Source of the DNA: AP-15 sp963700185
Lineage (GTDB): Bacteria; Pseudomonadota; Alphaproteobacteria; ATCC43930; CGMCC-115725
NCBI GenBank assembly: GCA_963700185.1
Contig: CAVOWP010000010.1
Coordinates: forward strand, 1-64,000
Direction: 5' to 3'
DNA: 64,000 nucleotides
The translations under genes were made by a program, and so were the position numbers. How positions within the stretch are numbered: position 1 is the first letter of the stretch; each line of letters starts with the position of its first letter. The notes under the pieces are model-generated. The model did no database searches, was not told the origin of the DNA, and saw only the letters and a program-made list of their open reading frames with translations. Below, piece after piece: positions 25,975 to 35,809 of this stretch.

Positions 25975-28900
25975 ATGATGAGGCTTCAAGCGCACTCATG
26001 GCGGAGTGCCCCCTCCGCGCTGCTCGCGGTCGCGACCGCCGCACTCGCGATCGGGATCTTCATCGCCGAAGCGATCACAGCGACGAAACTCGCGGTCGCC
26101 GTGTGCTATGTGGTCGTGGTGCTGCTGGCGGCCCGTTTCAGCAGCGCGCTAGGCATCGCGCTGGTCGGTGCGGGGTGCGCGGGTCTCACACTGTTGGCCT
26201 TCTTCTTGCCGGGTTTCAGCGAGACGGAGGCTGGCGGCATCGGCGTCAAAGCATCGATCAGTGTCGCTGTAATCGGGCTGGCGACCTTTCTCATTACCGA
26301 GCGCAAGCGCGCCATGGAAACGCTGCGAGAAAGCGAGGAGCAGTGGCGAGAAGTATTCGAACATAATCCGGTGATGTATTTCATGGTGAGCCCAACCGGA
26401 GCAGTGCTGTCCGTGAATGCTTTTGGCGCCGCTCAACTCGGCTATACAACCGTCCAGTTGATCGGACAATCGGTGCTGACCGTCTTTTTTGAGGAAGATC
26501 GAGAGCTCGTTAGAAGCCATGTGGCAGCCTGCCTGGGAGAACTTGGCTGTTCGCATAGCTGGGAAATCCGCAAACTCCGCAAGGACGGCACCGTGCTTTG
26601 GGTGCGTGAGAATGCCAAGGCCGTACGGCGGTGGGGCAATGATGCAGTTATCTTGATTGCCTGCGAAGACATCACCGAGCGCAAGCGCGACGAGCAGCGC
26701 CGTGCCGCCCAGCATGCCGTCACGCGCGTCCTAGCCGAGTCCGATAGTCTTGGCGACGCCGCTCCGCATCTGCTTCGGGCGATCGGCGAGAACCTGGAAT
26801 GGGATTGGGGCGCTCTCTGGGGTGTCCATAGAGAGGGTATCCCGCTCCGCTGCGATTGCCTTTGGCATGCGCCGGATATCGCGACCGCGGAATTCGACAC
26901 GGTCTGCCGCGAGCGGATCTTCGCGGTCGAGGAAGGCCGGCTCGGTCAGGTTTGGCGAAGCGCATTACCAATCTGGATGGTCGATGCGACGACCGAACCC
27001 GAATTCTTGCGCGCCCCGGCGGCATCGCGGGCGGGGCTGCATGGAGGAGTTATTTTCCCAATCCTGCTCGACACCGAAGCGCTTGGGATCGTCGAGTTTT
27101 TCAGTAGCGCGCCTCGGGAGCGCGATGCCGAGCAGCTTGCAACATTATCGGCGATCGGCAGCCAGATCGGCCAGTTCATCAAGCGCAGGAGCGCTGAAGC
27201 GGGGTTGCGCGGAAGCGAGGAGCGCTGGCGAGCCGTATTCGAAACGACCGCAGTCGGCATTGCGACGTTCGATTTTGAGCGCCGAAGATATCAGACAGCG
27301 AACGAGGCTTTCCAGCGGATGACCGGCTACACCGGGGACGAGCTGCGAAACCTTACGGTCCTGGATATTACTCCCGAGGAAGATCGGGCAGCGATGCGAA
27401 AGCGTATTGATGAGATCGTTGCCGGGCCGCGGCGTAGCTATCGAATTGAAAGGCGTTACCGACGCAAGGACGGCGAGTTCTTATGGGCCGCCGTCAATAC
27501 CTTTTTTATTCCCGCGACGGATAGCACGCCGGCTTTTCTTGCCGTAGTGGCCGTCGACATCAACGATCGCAAGCGCGCCGAAGAGGCGCTGCGGGAAGCT
27601 GAGGAGCGTTTTCGCACCCTCGTGCAATTCTCCTTCGACGTGTACTGGGAGAGCGACGCGCAGCATCGCTTCATTCGCCAGGAGTCCGCCGAAGGCCTTG
27701 CCGACGCGCCGCCGCCAGACTCCGAGATCGGTAAGACGCGCTGGGAAGTGCCTTATCTGGAGCCTGATGCCGAGGCTTGGCGCAAGCACCGCGAAACGCT
27801 CGATGCCCACCTGCCGTTCCGTGATTTCGAGCTCGCGCGGCCTACCCCCGATGGCGGAAAGCGCTATGTCTCCGTCTCGGGGTTGCCGGTATTTGACAAG
27901 ACGGGGCTGTTCATCGGATACCGGGGCGTCGGACGATACACCACCGATCGCAAACGTGCGGAGGCGGCCCTGCGGGCCAGTGAGGAGCGTTGGCGAGCCA
28001 TGTTCGAGATCGCCCCGGTCGGCATCACAACCATTGATTTTGAGCGCAGAGGGTATCTGACGGCGAACGCGAGTTTCCAGCGGATGACCGGCTATACCGA
28101 GGCGGAGCTGCGCAATCTCACGACGCTGGAGCTTACTCATGAGGACGATCGGGCCGCGATGCAAGAGCGTATCGATAGCGGTACTGTCGGGGGTCTGCAA
28201 CGCAAGCGCTACCGACGCAAGGACGGCGAGGTCGTATGGGCCGACGTCACCTCGTTTGTCGTTCCCGCGACAGACAGCACGCCAGCCTTCCGTGGTGCAG
28301 TTGTCGTCGACATCAGCGATCGCAAACGTGCCGAAGAGGCTTTGCAGCAGGCCGAGGCCGATCTCGCGCGTCTCAATCGGGTAATGATTCTGGGGGAGAT
28401 GACCGCCTCGATCGCGCACGAGGTCAATCAGCCGATTGCCGCGACAGTGACCAACGCGCATGCCGGTTTGCGCTGGCTGGGCGCACAGCCGCCAGATCTG
28501 GAAGAAGCCAGGCAGGCTTTCGGTCGCGTCGCCCGGGACGGCAGTCGAGCCGGCGAGGTCATCGACCGCATCCGGGCGCTCGTCAAGAAAGTGCCGCCGC
28601 GCCGAGACCGTTTGGATATCAATGAGGCGATCCGCGAGGTCATAGCCTTAACGCAGACCGAAGTGCAGCAGAATCGCGTAAGGCTGCAGACGCGGCTTGC
28701 GGACGATCTGCCTTTGGTCGCGGCAGATCGGGTTCAGCTACAGCAGGTGATCATGAATTTGATCGTCAATGCCGTCGAGGCCATGAGCGGTATCGGCGAC
28801 AGATCGCGCGAGCTTACGATTGCCTCTGATGAGGACGATGCGAACGCTGTGTTCGTCGAAGTGAGAGACACCGGCCCCGGGATCGATTCGGCGGACCTCG

Positions 28901-29133
28901 ACCGCCTGTTCCAGTCCTTCTACACAACCAAGCCCGCTGGGATTGGCATGGGCCTCGCGATCAGCCGGTCGATTGTCGAGGCACATGGCGGGTGGCTGTC
29001 GGCAACACCGAACCAGCCTCACGGCGCTGTCTTTCGCTTCACCTTGCCGGTTGAGGAGCAACCGTCGGAGGGCGCGCGGAGTCGCCGCGTTGATATGGTG
29101 AGGTCAATCGCTGTTCGGCAACAGGGGGATTGA
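25975..29133 (+). CDS. Multi-PAS/GAF membrane sensor histidine kinase
   Basis: About 1,052 residues from ATG 25975. The N-terminus has four hydrophobic helices (ALLAVATAALAIGIFIAE ... SISVAVIGLATFLITE). Then come a PAS domain (about 110-225), a GAF domain (about 245-395), and three further PAS domains, each followed by the linker DRKRAEEAL. The HisKA box is MTASIAHEVNQPIAA with the phospho-His near residue 814; the ATPase boxes are NLIVNAVEAM, VEVRDTGPGI and GIGMGLAISRSIVEAHGG. No receiver is fused. Two PAS domains (27200-27590 and 27980-28350) are close copies. The kinase core matches the next gene. Its likely partners are the divergent FixJ-like regulator and the downstream receiver. The ligand is not evident. 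Confidence 0.88.
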   Translation: MMRLQAHSWRSAPSALLAVATAALAIGIFIAEAITATKLAVAVCYVVVVLLAARFSSALGIALVGAGCAGLTLLAFFLPGFSETEAGGIGVKASISVAVIGLATFLITERKRAMETLRESEEQWREVFEHNPVMYFMVSPTGAVLSVNAFGAAQLGYTTVQLIGQSVLTVFFEEDRELVRSHVAACLGELGCSHSWEIRKLRKDGTVLWVRENAKAVRRWGNDAVILIACEDITERKRDEQRRAAQHAVTRVLAESDSLGDAAPHLLRAIGENLEWDWGALWGVHREGIPLRCDCLWHAPDIATAEFDTVCRERIFAVEEGRLGQVWRSALPIWMVDATTEPEFLRAPAASRAGLHGGVIFPILLDTEALGIVEFFSSAPRERDAEQLATLSAIGSQIGQFIKRRSAEAGLRGSEERWRAVFETTAVGIATFDFERRRYQTANEAFQRMTGYTGDELRNLTVLDITPEEDRAAMRKRIDEIVAGPRRSYRIERRYRRKDGEFLWAAVNTFFIPATDSTPAFLAVVAVDINDRKRAEEALREAEERFRTLVQFSFDVYWESDAQHRFIRQESAEGLADAPPPDSEIGKTRWEVPYLEPDAEAWRKHRETLDAHLPFRDFELARPTPDGGKRYVSVSGLPVFDKTGLFIGYRGVGRYTTDRKRAEAALRASEERWRAMFEIAPVGITTIDFERRGYLTANASFQRMTGYTEAELRNLTTLELTHEDDRAAMQERIDSGTVGGLQRKRYRRKDGEVVWADVTSFVVPATDSTPAFRGAVVVDISDRKRAEEALQQAEADLARLNRVMILGEMTASIAHEVNQPIAATVTNAHAGLRWLGAQPPDLEEARQAFGRVARDGSRAGEVIDRIRALVKKVPPRRDRLDINEAIREVIALTQTEVQQNRVRLQTRLADDLPLVAADRVQLQQVIMNLIVNAVEAMSGIGDRSRELTIASDEDDANAVFVEVRDTGPGIDSADLDRLFQSFYTTKPAGIGMGLAISRSIVEAHGGWLSATPNQPHGAVFRFTLPVEEQPSEGARSRRVDMVRSIAVRQQGD

Positions 29134-29135
29134 AT

Positions 29136-30746
29136 ATGCCACATTCTACCCCCGTACCGCCTGAAGTAGTCCGGAAGTGGCAAGAGATCGTGGATCTAAT
29201 TGCCGAAATCATGCATGTTCCTTCCGCCTTGATAATGAGAGTGGAACCCCCAAATATCAAAGTCCTCTTATCCAGCGAGACCGACGGGAATCCTTACGAG
29301 CGGGACGAAATCGCGTCCCTCAATACCGGGCTTTATTGCGAGACCGTGATGAAGACCCGGCAACCGCTACTGGTCCCTGACGCTCTCCGGGACGAACACT
29401 GGCAATCGAACCCTGATATTAAACTGGGGATGATCTCTTACCTGGGCGTCCCGATCGTTTGGCCCGATGGCGAGGTATTTGGAACGATTTGCGTTCTTGA
29501 TAACAAACCAAACGATTATAGCGAGCTTTACCGCAAACTCCTGCAGCAGTGGCGCGACGTATTACAGGCTGACCTGAGATCGTTGGCAACATTGCACAGA
29601 GAGCTCGAAGCGCGAGAAACAAAGATCCGGCGTCTAGTCGAGGTCGATATAATCGGGATCTTCACCTGGGATCTCGAGGGTCAAGTCATCGAGGCCAACG
29701 ATGCGTTTCTCCACATCGTGGGATACGACCGCGAGGATCTTGCCTCCGGCCGCTTGCGTTGGACCGATATCACGCCGGCCGAATGGCTCGATCGCGATGT
29801 TCGACAATTTGTGCCGGAGCTGAAGCTGAGCGGCAGGTTGCAGCCGTTCGAAAAGGAATATTTCCGCAAGGATGGCACCCGCGTCCCCGTGCTGATCGGT
29901 ATCGCGGCGTTCGACAAAGAATGCAATCAAGGCGTCGCCTTTGCGCTCGACTTGACAGAGCGCAAGCGCGCGGAGGCCGAAGTACGCGAAAGCGAGCGGC
30001 GCTATCGCGAGCTCCAAATGGAGCTGGCCCACGCGAATCGCGTCGCAATGATGGGGCAGCTTTCGGCCTCGATTGCTCATGAAATCAATCAGCCCATTGC
30101 CGAGGTCGTCGCCAATGCCAGTGCGGGTCTGCACTGGCTCGGCGCCGGACCGCCCGAGCTGGAGCAAGTCCGTCAGGCGTTGGCTCGCATCGTCCGAGAC
30201 GGCAAGCGCGCTGGGGAAGTCATTGCTCACGTTCGGGCACTCGTCAAGAAGGCGCCGCCCCGCCAAGACCGCTTGGCTATCAACGAGGCTATTCGCGAGG
30301 TCGTCTCCCTGACCCAGGCCGAGATGCAGCGGAATCGCGTCGGGTTGCAGACCGGGCTTGCCGACGGCCTGCCGCTCGTCCCGGGAGATCGGGTGCAACT
30401 GCAGCAGGTAATCGTTAATCTCATTGTCAACGCCGTCGAGGCGATGAGCGGCGCCAGCGACGGGCCGCGCGAGTTGACGATCGTCTCTGGCGAAGGCGCT
30501 TCGAACAAAGTGTTCGTCGAAGTGCGAGACACCGGTCCGGGACTCGATCCCGCAAGCCTCGATCGACTGTTCCAATCCTTCTATACCACCAAGCCCGATG
30601 GGATTGGCATGGGACTGGCGATCAGCCGCTCGATCGTTGAGGCCCATGGCGGGCGGCTAGCGGCAACACCAAACGAGCCTCACGGCGCCGTCTTTCGCTT
30701 CACGCTGCCAGTCGGAGAGACGCTCTCTTGCAGCCCAGAGCGATGA
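29136..30746 (+). CDS. GAF-PAS sensor histidine kinase (cytoplasmic)
   Basis: A 536-residue kinase without membrane segments. A GAF domain occupies about residues 10-150 (SALIMRVEPPNIKVLLSSE ... YLGVPIVWPDGEVFGTICVL), then a PAS domain (160-285; GIFTWDLEGQVIEANDAFL). The HisKA box is GQLSASIAHEINQPIAEV with the His near residue 315, and the ATPase boxes are NLIVNAVEAMSG, VEVRDTGPGL and GIGMGLAISRSIVEAHGG. ATG 29136 is chosen for its AGGGGG seven bases upstream; it is two bases past the stop of the first kinase. The transmitter half is so close to that of the upstream gene that a tandem duplication is likely. Confidence 0.87.
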   Translation: MPHSTPVPPEVVRKWQEIVDLIAEIMHVPSALIMRVEPPNIKVLLSSETDGNPYERDEIASLNTGLYCETVMKTRQPLLVPDALRDEHWQSNPDIKLGMISYLGVPIVWPDGEVFGTICVLDNKPNDYSELYRKLLQQWRDVLQADLRSLATLHRELEARETKIRRLVEVDIIGIFTWDLEGQVIEANDAFLHIVGYDREDLASGRLRWTDITPAEWLDRDVRQFVPELKLSGRLQPFEKEYFRKDGTRVPVLIGIAAFDKECNQGVAFALDLTERKRAEAEVRESERRYRELQMELAHANRVAMMGQLSASIAHEINQPIAEVVANASAGLHWLGAGPPELEQVRQALARIVRDGKRAGEVIAHVRALVKKAPPRQDRLAINEAIREVVSLTQAEMQRNRVGLQTGLADGLPLVPGDRVQLQQVIVNLIVNAVEAMSGASDGPRELTIVSGEGASNKVFVEVRDTGPGLDPASLDRLFQSFYTTKPDGIGMGLAISRSIVEAHGGRLAATPNEPHGAVFRFTLPVGETLSCSPER

Positions 30747-30939
30747 CGCTCATAGCCGGCACGGCGCGGACACTTTGCGTTGGGAAGACTTTCCGAAAGT
30801 GTGCCCAGCCTATACTCAAGTATAATCGCAATAAGCCGTTCTACTGGCCGATCTTTCCTTTAAGCGGCCGGAACCGACCCTAGTGCAATGGCGGAAATCC
30901 ATGCGGTGCATCATTTTTGGTTCGAATTAGGGACCGAAA

Positions 30940-31332
30940 TTGCCAAGGAAAGCCGTCATAGCGATCGTCGACGACGATCAGTCGGTGCGCGAGGCTCTGA
31001 CGAGCCTCGTCAGGTCGCTGGGCTATATTGCAATGGCGTTCGAATGCGCCGAGGATCTTCTGAAATCCAGACGCCGGCGCAAAGTGTCCTGCGTGATTGC
31101 AGATGTGCAAATGCCGGGGATGACCGGAATTGAGCTTCATGATCGGCTGGTCGCGTCCGGGGAGCCCATTCCCACCATTCTCATCACTGCCTTTCCCAAC
31201 GAAAGGTCGCGCGAGCGCGCTCTGCAAGGCGGCGTGATTGGCTATCTCACCAAACCGTTCAACGAGGACGAGTTGCTCGCGTGCATTCGTTCGACTTTCG
31301 GTCGTCGTGAAGCGGGTGGTAAGGGAGCTTGA
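30940..31332 (+). CDS. Single-domain response regulator (receiver)
   Basis: A 130-residue receiver: AIVDDDQSVREAL with the acidic pocket, phospho-Asp in CVIADVQMPGMTGIELHD, ILITAFPNERSRERAL and the conserved Lys in GYLTKPFNEDELLACI. No output domain. The start is TTG at 30940 with AGGGA six bases upstream; the first ATG lies inside the domain. It follows the second kinase after about 190 bases. It may relay phosphate, or compete with the FixJ-like regulator for the two kinases. Confidence 0.82.
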   Translation: MPRKAVIAIVDDDQSVREALTSLVRSLGYIAMAFECAEDLLKSRRRRKVSCVIADVQMPGMTGIELHDRLVASGEPIPTILITAFPNERSRERALQGGVIGYLTKPFNEDELLACIRSTFGRREAGGKGA

Positions 31333-31348
31333 CATCTGGTCTTCTACC

Positions 31349-32095
31349 CTAACGAAAAAACGTCCACGGCGGTCTACGTAAGGGTCTTCTCGAATAAGAG
31401 ACTCGTCTCGATGTTGCGGGCTGGCATTGCCGCATACGGCCCGAACCGACCCCGTAGCCAAATCCGATACTTTCGTAGAGACCGATCGCTTCCCGCTGAG
31501 GGCCGGGGCTCCCTGAGTCATCTGAAACAGCCGCGTTTCGCGACTTTCGTGAGCGGCGCCGAGCAGGGTCAGCATTTCTCCTCGGATCTGCGTGTCCGCC
31601 CGCTCCATCTTGACCGTTTCGACGCCAGTAGAGGGCAACAAAACAGTGCGGATTGATCTCCTCGATTTGCTTAATGACCTTGGGGTTGCCGTCGGCGCAG
31701 CCCCAATTATAAATATTGCCCCACGGGATTGCGAATCTCGGGACGAAGTCGGCGTTCGGATGGTCGCGGCACCAAGCCTCGGCCCCAGGAAGATCGCGAT
31801 CGGAGTTCGCCTTCCCGCAAGGCAGGTTCGCGCCATAGGTGCACAGGAGCACATGTCCGTCGGCGCAGCGGAAAACGGTGCTGTGCAGTACTTGCCGGTC
31901 CGGCATCTTGAGCCGGAATATTTGCTTTGCCGCCGGTACCAGGGATAGCGGTATCGGACGCATGCCATGGTCCGCGCCCTTTTGCCGGCATAGCTGCACC
32001 GGATCCTGCGCCCTGGCGTGCCCCGCGGCGAGAAACAGGATCAAAGCCAAACCACCAGCGCTCAGAAGCTGGCGGTAGATCACCACGTTTCCCAT
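31349..32095 (-). CDS. Exported Cys-containing hypothetical protein
   Basis: ATG 32095 begins a signal peptide (LLSAGGLALILFLAAGHARAQ). The mature part is Cys-rich: VQLCRQKGADHG, VFRCADGHVLLCTYGANLPCG, EAWCRDHPNADF, NWGCADGNPKV and NPHCFVALYW. This first 160 residues looks well structured with even disulfide spacing. The last 85 residues become Arg/Gly-rich and low-complexity, so the native stop may have been lost by an indel after ALYWR (near 31620). Not recognised as a known family. Confidence 0.55.
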   Translation of the reverse strand: MGNVVIYRQLLSAGGLALILFLAAGHARAQDPVQLCRQKGADHGMRPIPLSLVPAAKQIFRLKMPDRQVLHSTVFRCADGHVLLCTYGANLPCGKANSDRDLPGAEAWCRDHPNADFVPRFAIPWGNIYNWGCADGNPKVIKQIEEINPHCFVALYWRRNGQDGAGGHADPRRNADPARRRSRKSRNAAVSDDSGSPGPQREAIGLYESIGFGYGVGSGRMRQCQPATSRRVSYSRRPLRRPPWTFFR

Positions 32096-32131
32096 ACCCC
32101 TTCGGATCGGACTGCAGACTCCAACTTGGGC

Positions 32132-32635
32132 CTACCCCCTTTTCCTCGCGCTATCGTGAATGGCGGTCACAAAGGCCGATGGTTCGACCGGCGCGGCGTC
32201 ATCTCCGGCGGCCTCGAGGCGCGTTGCGTCGCCCATCAGCTCTTCGAGCTGGCCGGCAGACAACCACCTCCGGAGAGAATTGAATTCGAACCCCGGCACC
32301 TTATGCGCGAGAAAACGCAGGAGACGACGGACCATAGGAAAATCCGCCGGCCCGTAGAAAGCGATGTCGCATGCGAGGTCAAGTTCGTGCTCAACCGCGA
32401 CGTCGAGCAAGGCGCAGAAGTCTTCCAGCGTTGTCGCGGGCGCATCCCGGATTTCGGCGACAAGGGAATTGATATCGAGGAGCAGCCGCGCTTGCCGCTC
32501 GCACATTGGTGCGAGATCGGCGGCCCTCCTCGTCCGGGCGGCGTCGATTGCAAGGGCCAGCTCATGGTGCTCGTCCTCGAACTCAGCCCATCGCTTGTGC
32601 AACACAGAGGTTGAGGAGTGCAGGTATTCAGTCAC
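32132..32635 (-). CDS. Hypothetical protein, helical
   Basis: A 167-residue acidic, largely helical protein: VLHKRWAEFEDEHHELALAI, LAPMCERQARLLLDINSLVA, TLEDFCALLDVAVEHELDLA and MVRRLLRFLAHKVPGFEF. The start is GTG at 32635 with GGGAGG about seven bases upstream, a strong site. I do not recognise a family. It is divergent from the BTAD regulator, with 236 bases between. Confidence 0.55.
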   Translation of the reverse strand: MTEYLHSSTSVLHKRWAEFEDEHHELALAIDAARTRRAADLAPMCERQARLLLDINSLVAEIRDAPATTLEDFCALLDVAVEHELDLACDIAFYGPADFPMVRRLLRFLAHKVPGFEFNSLRRWLSAGQLEELMGDATRLEAAGDDAAPVEPSAFVTAIHDSARKRG

Positions 32636-32871
32636 TGTTTACCTCCCTTGTCCCCGATCGGGATCAACACGCACGACGGTACGACCGTCGAGGCAATTAT
32701 TACGAGCCATTTGCGTCAGAGTTAAAGTTCAAAGGCGGCCTTCCCGCCGGTTGCCGATGCACCGGATCGGGTTTACCCGGCCACACCTTCGTGAGATATA
32801 GCACGCGTGCCGATCGCGACCGCTCGCTCACTCGCAAGAGATGACATTTTGTTTGCGCGCGCACTTACAAC

Positions 32872-35152
32872 ATGATTAATGCATCCCGGCGTAGGGAGCG
32901 CCGGCAAAGGGATACGGCGCCCGAGATGCCCGCTTCGTGTCATCCGGGACGCCCGGAAAGGGCGAAGGCGGTGAAATCGAATCTCAGCCCGACTGAAGAA
33001 TACATCGCTCCTTATGCAGGCGGGTGGGTGCCGCGGGCGTTGCCGAGGATTTATCTGGTCGGTGCCATGCGGGCCATCGCGCCCGGCGGCGCCGATTTTT
33101 TGCCGCGCGGACGAAAAACCCGCGGGCTGCTGGCCTGTTTGTGCCTCGCGCAAGGCGAGCGCATCTCGAGAAGTCGTCTCATCGGCCTGTTATGGGACCG
33201 CTCGGCTGACGCGCAGGCCCGGATGAGCTTGCGGCAATCCCTTTCGGAGCTCAACGGCATCGTTAATCGGCACGTTCCAGGCCTCGTGGAGATCGGTCGC
33301 GACAGCGTCCGCATCGATGTCCGGAAGTGCTGGATCGACGCGCTCGCCATCCTCGATGCGAGCGCCGACGCGACCGCGGACTCCAGTAACCTCGTCCAGC
33401 CCTATAGCGAACGTCTCCTCGAAGATCTCGACGGGATCACGCCCGCGTTCGATCACTGGCTCGCCGGCGAGCGAACGCGCTTTGAGGATCGCGTGCGGAA
33501 AATTTTGGAGGCGGAGCTCGACCGCCTGACGGAACAGAACGCGAAACCGGAAGTGCGCGCAGCGGCTGCGCGCCGACTGATCAACTTCGAGCCGACACAT
33601 GAGGGGGCTGTGCGCAGCCTGATGAAGGCTTTCGCGCAAATGGGCGACCGCGCCCAGGCGATCCGCGAATTCGAGCGTTGTCGTCAGGCGCTGGTGACCG
33701 TGCTCGACTTGCCCCCCTCCGAGGAGACCACTGCCGTCTACGAAGCCATACGCGTCGAATCGCCCCAGATGACTTCCCCGGCGATCTTCGCCGGACCTGC
33801 AGGCGTCGAGTTCGAGTGAGACCGCGGCGGCGGGTTTGCTTACTCCGCCTCCCTCGCGCTGGAACGTCGAAAAGCAAAGCGATCCTGCGGCCGCTCACGG
33901 ATCCGACCCCGGACCCGAGCGCCGGCGTGAACCCTCGATCGCAGTGCTGCCGTTTCGCAACATCACCGGCGATCCGGCACACGACTTCGTTGCCGAAGGG
34001 CTCGTTGAGGATCTCATCGAAGCCTTGTCTCGCGTCCCGAATTTTTTTGTGATCTCTCGGCTGTCGACACTGGCCTTCAGGAACCAGGATCGCCACCCGC
34101 GCGAGATCGGCAAGGTGCTCGGGGTCCGCTACGTTCTCTCGGGCAGTTTGCGGGTCCTCGGAGACCGGCTACGTTTGACGATCGAATTGACCGACACGCA
34201 GTTAGAAGCGGCGCTGTGGTTATCGAGGCTGGATGAAAGGTTTCTCGACCTCTTCGAGGTTCAGGACCGCTTATGCGAGATGATTGTTCAAAAGGTCGCG
34301 CCCCACCTGCATGCAGCCGAGATGAAGCGCATTCGCGTCAAGCGGCCGGACAGCCTGGAAGCCTATGACCTCTTTCTGCGCGCCCAAGAGAACATGCACA
34401 ATTCCTCGCGCCCGGTCTTCGAGACGTCGGAAGCGCTGCTCGACGCCGCGCTCGCGAAGGATCCGCATTACGCGGCCGCTCTCGCCTGGCGGGCGCGCTG
34501 GCATGTGCTGCGGGTCGGACAGGGATGGTCGCCCGATCCAGCGCACGACGCGACGCAGGCCGACCACTTTGCGCGGGCGGCCATCGGGTGCAACAGCATG
34601 GAACCGATGGCGTTCGCCGTTCACGGTCACGTAGCGTCGTATCTGTACAAGGATTTCGATCTCGCCTTCCGCCGTTTCGAGACAGCGCTGCGCATCAACG
34701 CCAGTGCCGCGCCGGCCTGGATGTGGAGCGCCGCGGCGCGGGCCTGGATGGGCGATGGCCCTCGAGCCATCGAAGAGATCAACAAGGCGATGGCGCTGTC
34801 GCCTTACGACCCGCTGATGTATGCTTATAGCGGCAACGCCGGGGTGGCCTATCTCGTCGATGGCCAATACGAGCGGGCGATCGAGTGCGCTTTGCGTTCC
34901 TTGCGGGAGAACCGTACGTACACCTCTGCCTATAAGCAGCTGGCAATCGCGCTGGTCCTGGCCGGCCGGGAGGACGAAGCCCGCGGCACGGCGCGGCGGC
35001 TATTGGAGCTCGAGCCGGGGCTCACCGTAGCGAGCTTCCGGCGTCGTTATCCCGGCAGCGCCAGCTCGCACGCCGAGCTCTTTTGCGATGCACTCGCGAG
35101 GGCCGGGGTCCCGGTTTCTGATCAGAATGATGCGGTAACGAAGCGCAAATAA
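32872..35152 (+). pseudogene. BTAD-domain / TolB-like / TPR transcriptional regulator, one frameshift
   Basis: Two frames, 32872-33819 and 33836-35152, form one protein of about 760 codons of a type known in alphaproteobacteria. The first half is a SARP-like regulator: RKTRGLLACLCLAQGERISR, MSLRQSLSELNGI and a BTAD helical part ending LIGLLWDR ... MGDRAQAIREFERCRQAL. A break near 33820 follows GVEFE. The second half starts with the TolB-like domain (EPSIAVLPFRNITGDPAHDF, VLGVRYVLSGSLRVLGDRLR) and has TPR repeats (AFRRFETALRINASAAPAW, QYERAIECALRSLRENRTY). The start is uncertain: ATG 32872 or GTG 32971. Its targets are unknown. Confidence 0.72.
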
Positions 35153-35240
35153 AATCCGATTGTAAGCGCTTAATCGACCAACTCCGCAGGAACTGGGTAT
35201 TTTCGAAGCAAAGTCCTTCGAAGGCGAGAGTACGAGCGAG

Positions 35241-35439
35241 AAGGCTGGGCAAGAATGCCGTAGGGCTGGAAGAATGTCGTGCGTCCTTCGAGGCCTCGTT
35301 TTGCGAGGCGCCTCAGGATGAGGAATTTCTCAATGCCCTCAACAACAACATGCCCACATGCTGAGGAGCGACCCCGGCACTGCCGGGGCGCGTCTCGAAG
35401 CACGCATGACGCCCAATGGAGCGCATTCTTGCCCAGCCT
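35241..35439. repeat. Composite palindromic intergenic repeat (about 200 bp)
   Basis: Outer inverted arms 35241-35258 (AAGGCTGGGCAAGAATGC) and 35423-35439 (GCATTCTTGCCCAGCCT) enclose two further inverted pairs: GCGTCCTTCGAGGC near 35281 against GCGTCTCGAAGCACGC near 35400, and CCTCAGGATGAGG against CATGCTGAGGAGCG. The core resembles the CTTCGAGACGC...CCTCATCCTGAGGAG repeats common in Bradyrhizobium-like genomes. No gene is seen between 35153 and 35495. Confidence 0.65.
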
Positions 35440-35495
35440 CGAGCCCAATCCTGCCGCGGCGTTCCGAGCCGCGAGCTGTTTCCGACGAGAAGCCC

Positions 35496-35708
35496 TTACC
35501 GCGCTCGACACTCGAAGTGATCGGCTCGCCGGTCGTAACTGGCCGCGAGCTGCAGCAGCTCCCTTCGCGCGCCGGGGAAACGACACTGGCGCGCCAGCTT
35601 GCGGAGCCCGAGCGCCACCTCTCGATAGTGTGCGCCGTCAAGAGGCGGGGCGCTGCCTCGTGGCAAGATCATGGGTAGAGGCGGGGCGGTATTTCGTGAC
35701 CGGCTCAT
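35496..35708 (-). CDS. Small conserved protein (70 aa), function unknown
   Basis: A 70-residue soluble protein. The C-terminal 45 residues are an Arg-rich helical hairpin (YREVALGLRKLARQCRFPG, RRELLQLAASYDRRADHFE) of a kind often found as small orphan genes in Rhizobiales. ATG 35708 has GGAGG eight bases upstream. It overlaps no other good frame and follows the SciP-like gene on the same strand. Confidence 0.6.
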   Translation of the reverse strand: MSRSRNTAPPLPMILPRGSAPPLDGAHYREVALGLRKLARQCRFPGARRELLQLAASYDRRADHFECRAR

Positions 35709-35809
35709 AGCTAAAGCCTCCCAGATGTCTGAAGCCGGCCACCAGCCTCACTCGGCGAAGGATGATATGGGAAACTGCAGAGCGGGTAGCCCATCGCAAG
35801 AGACACGAC

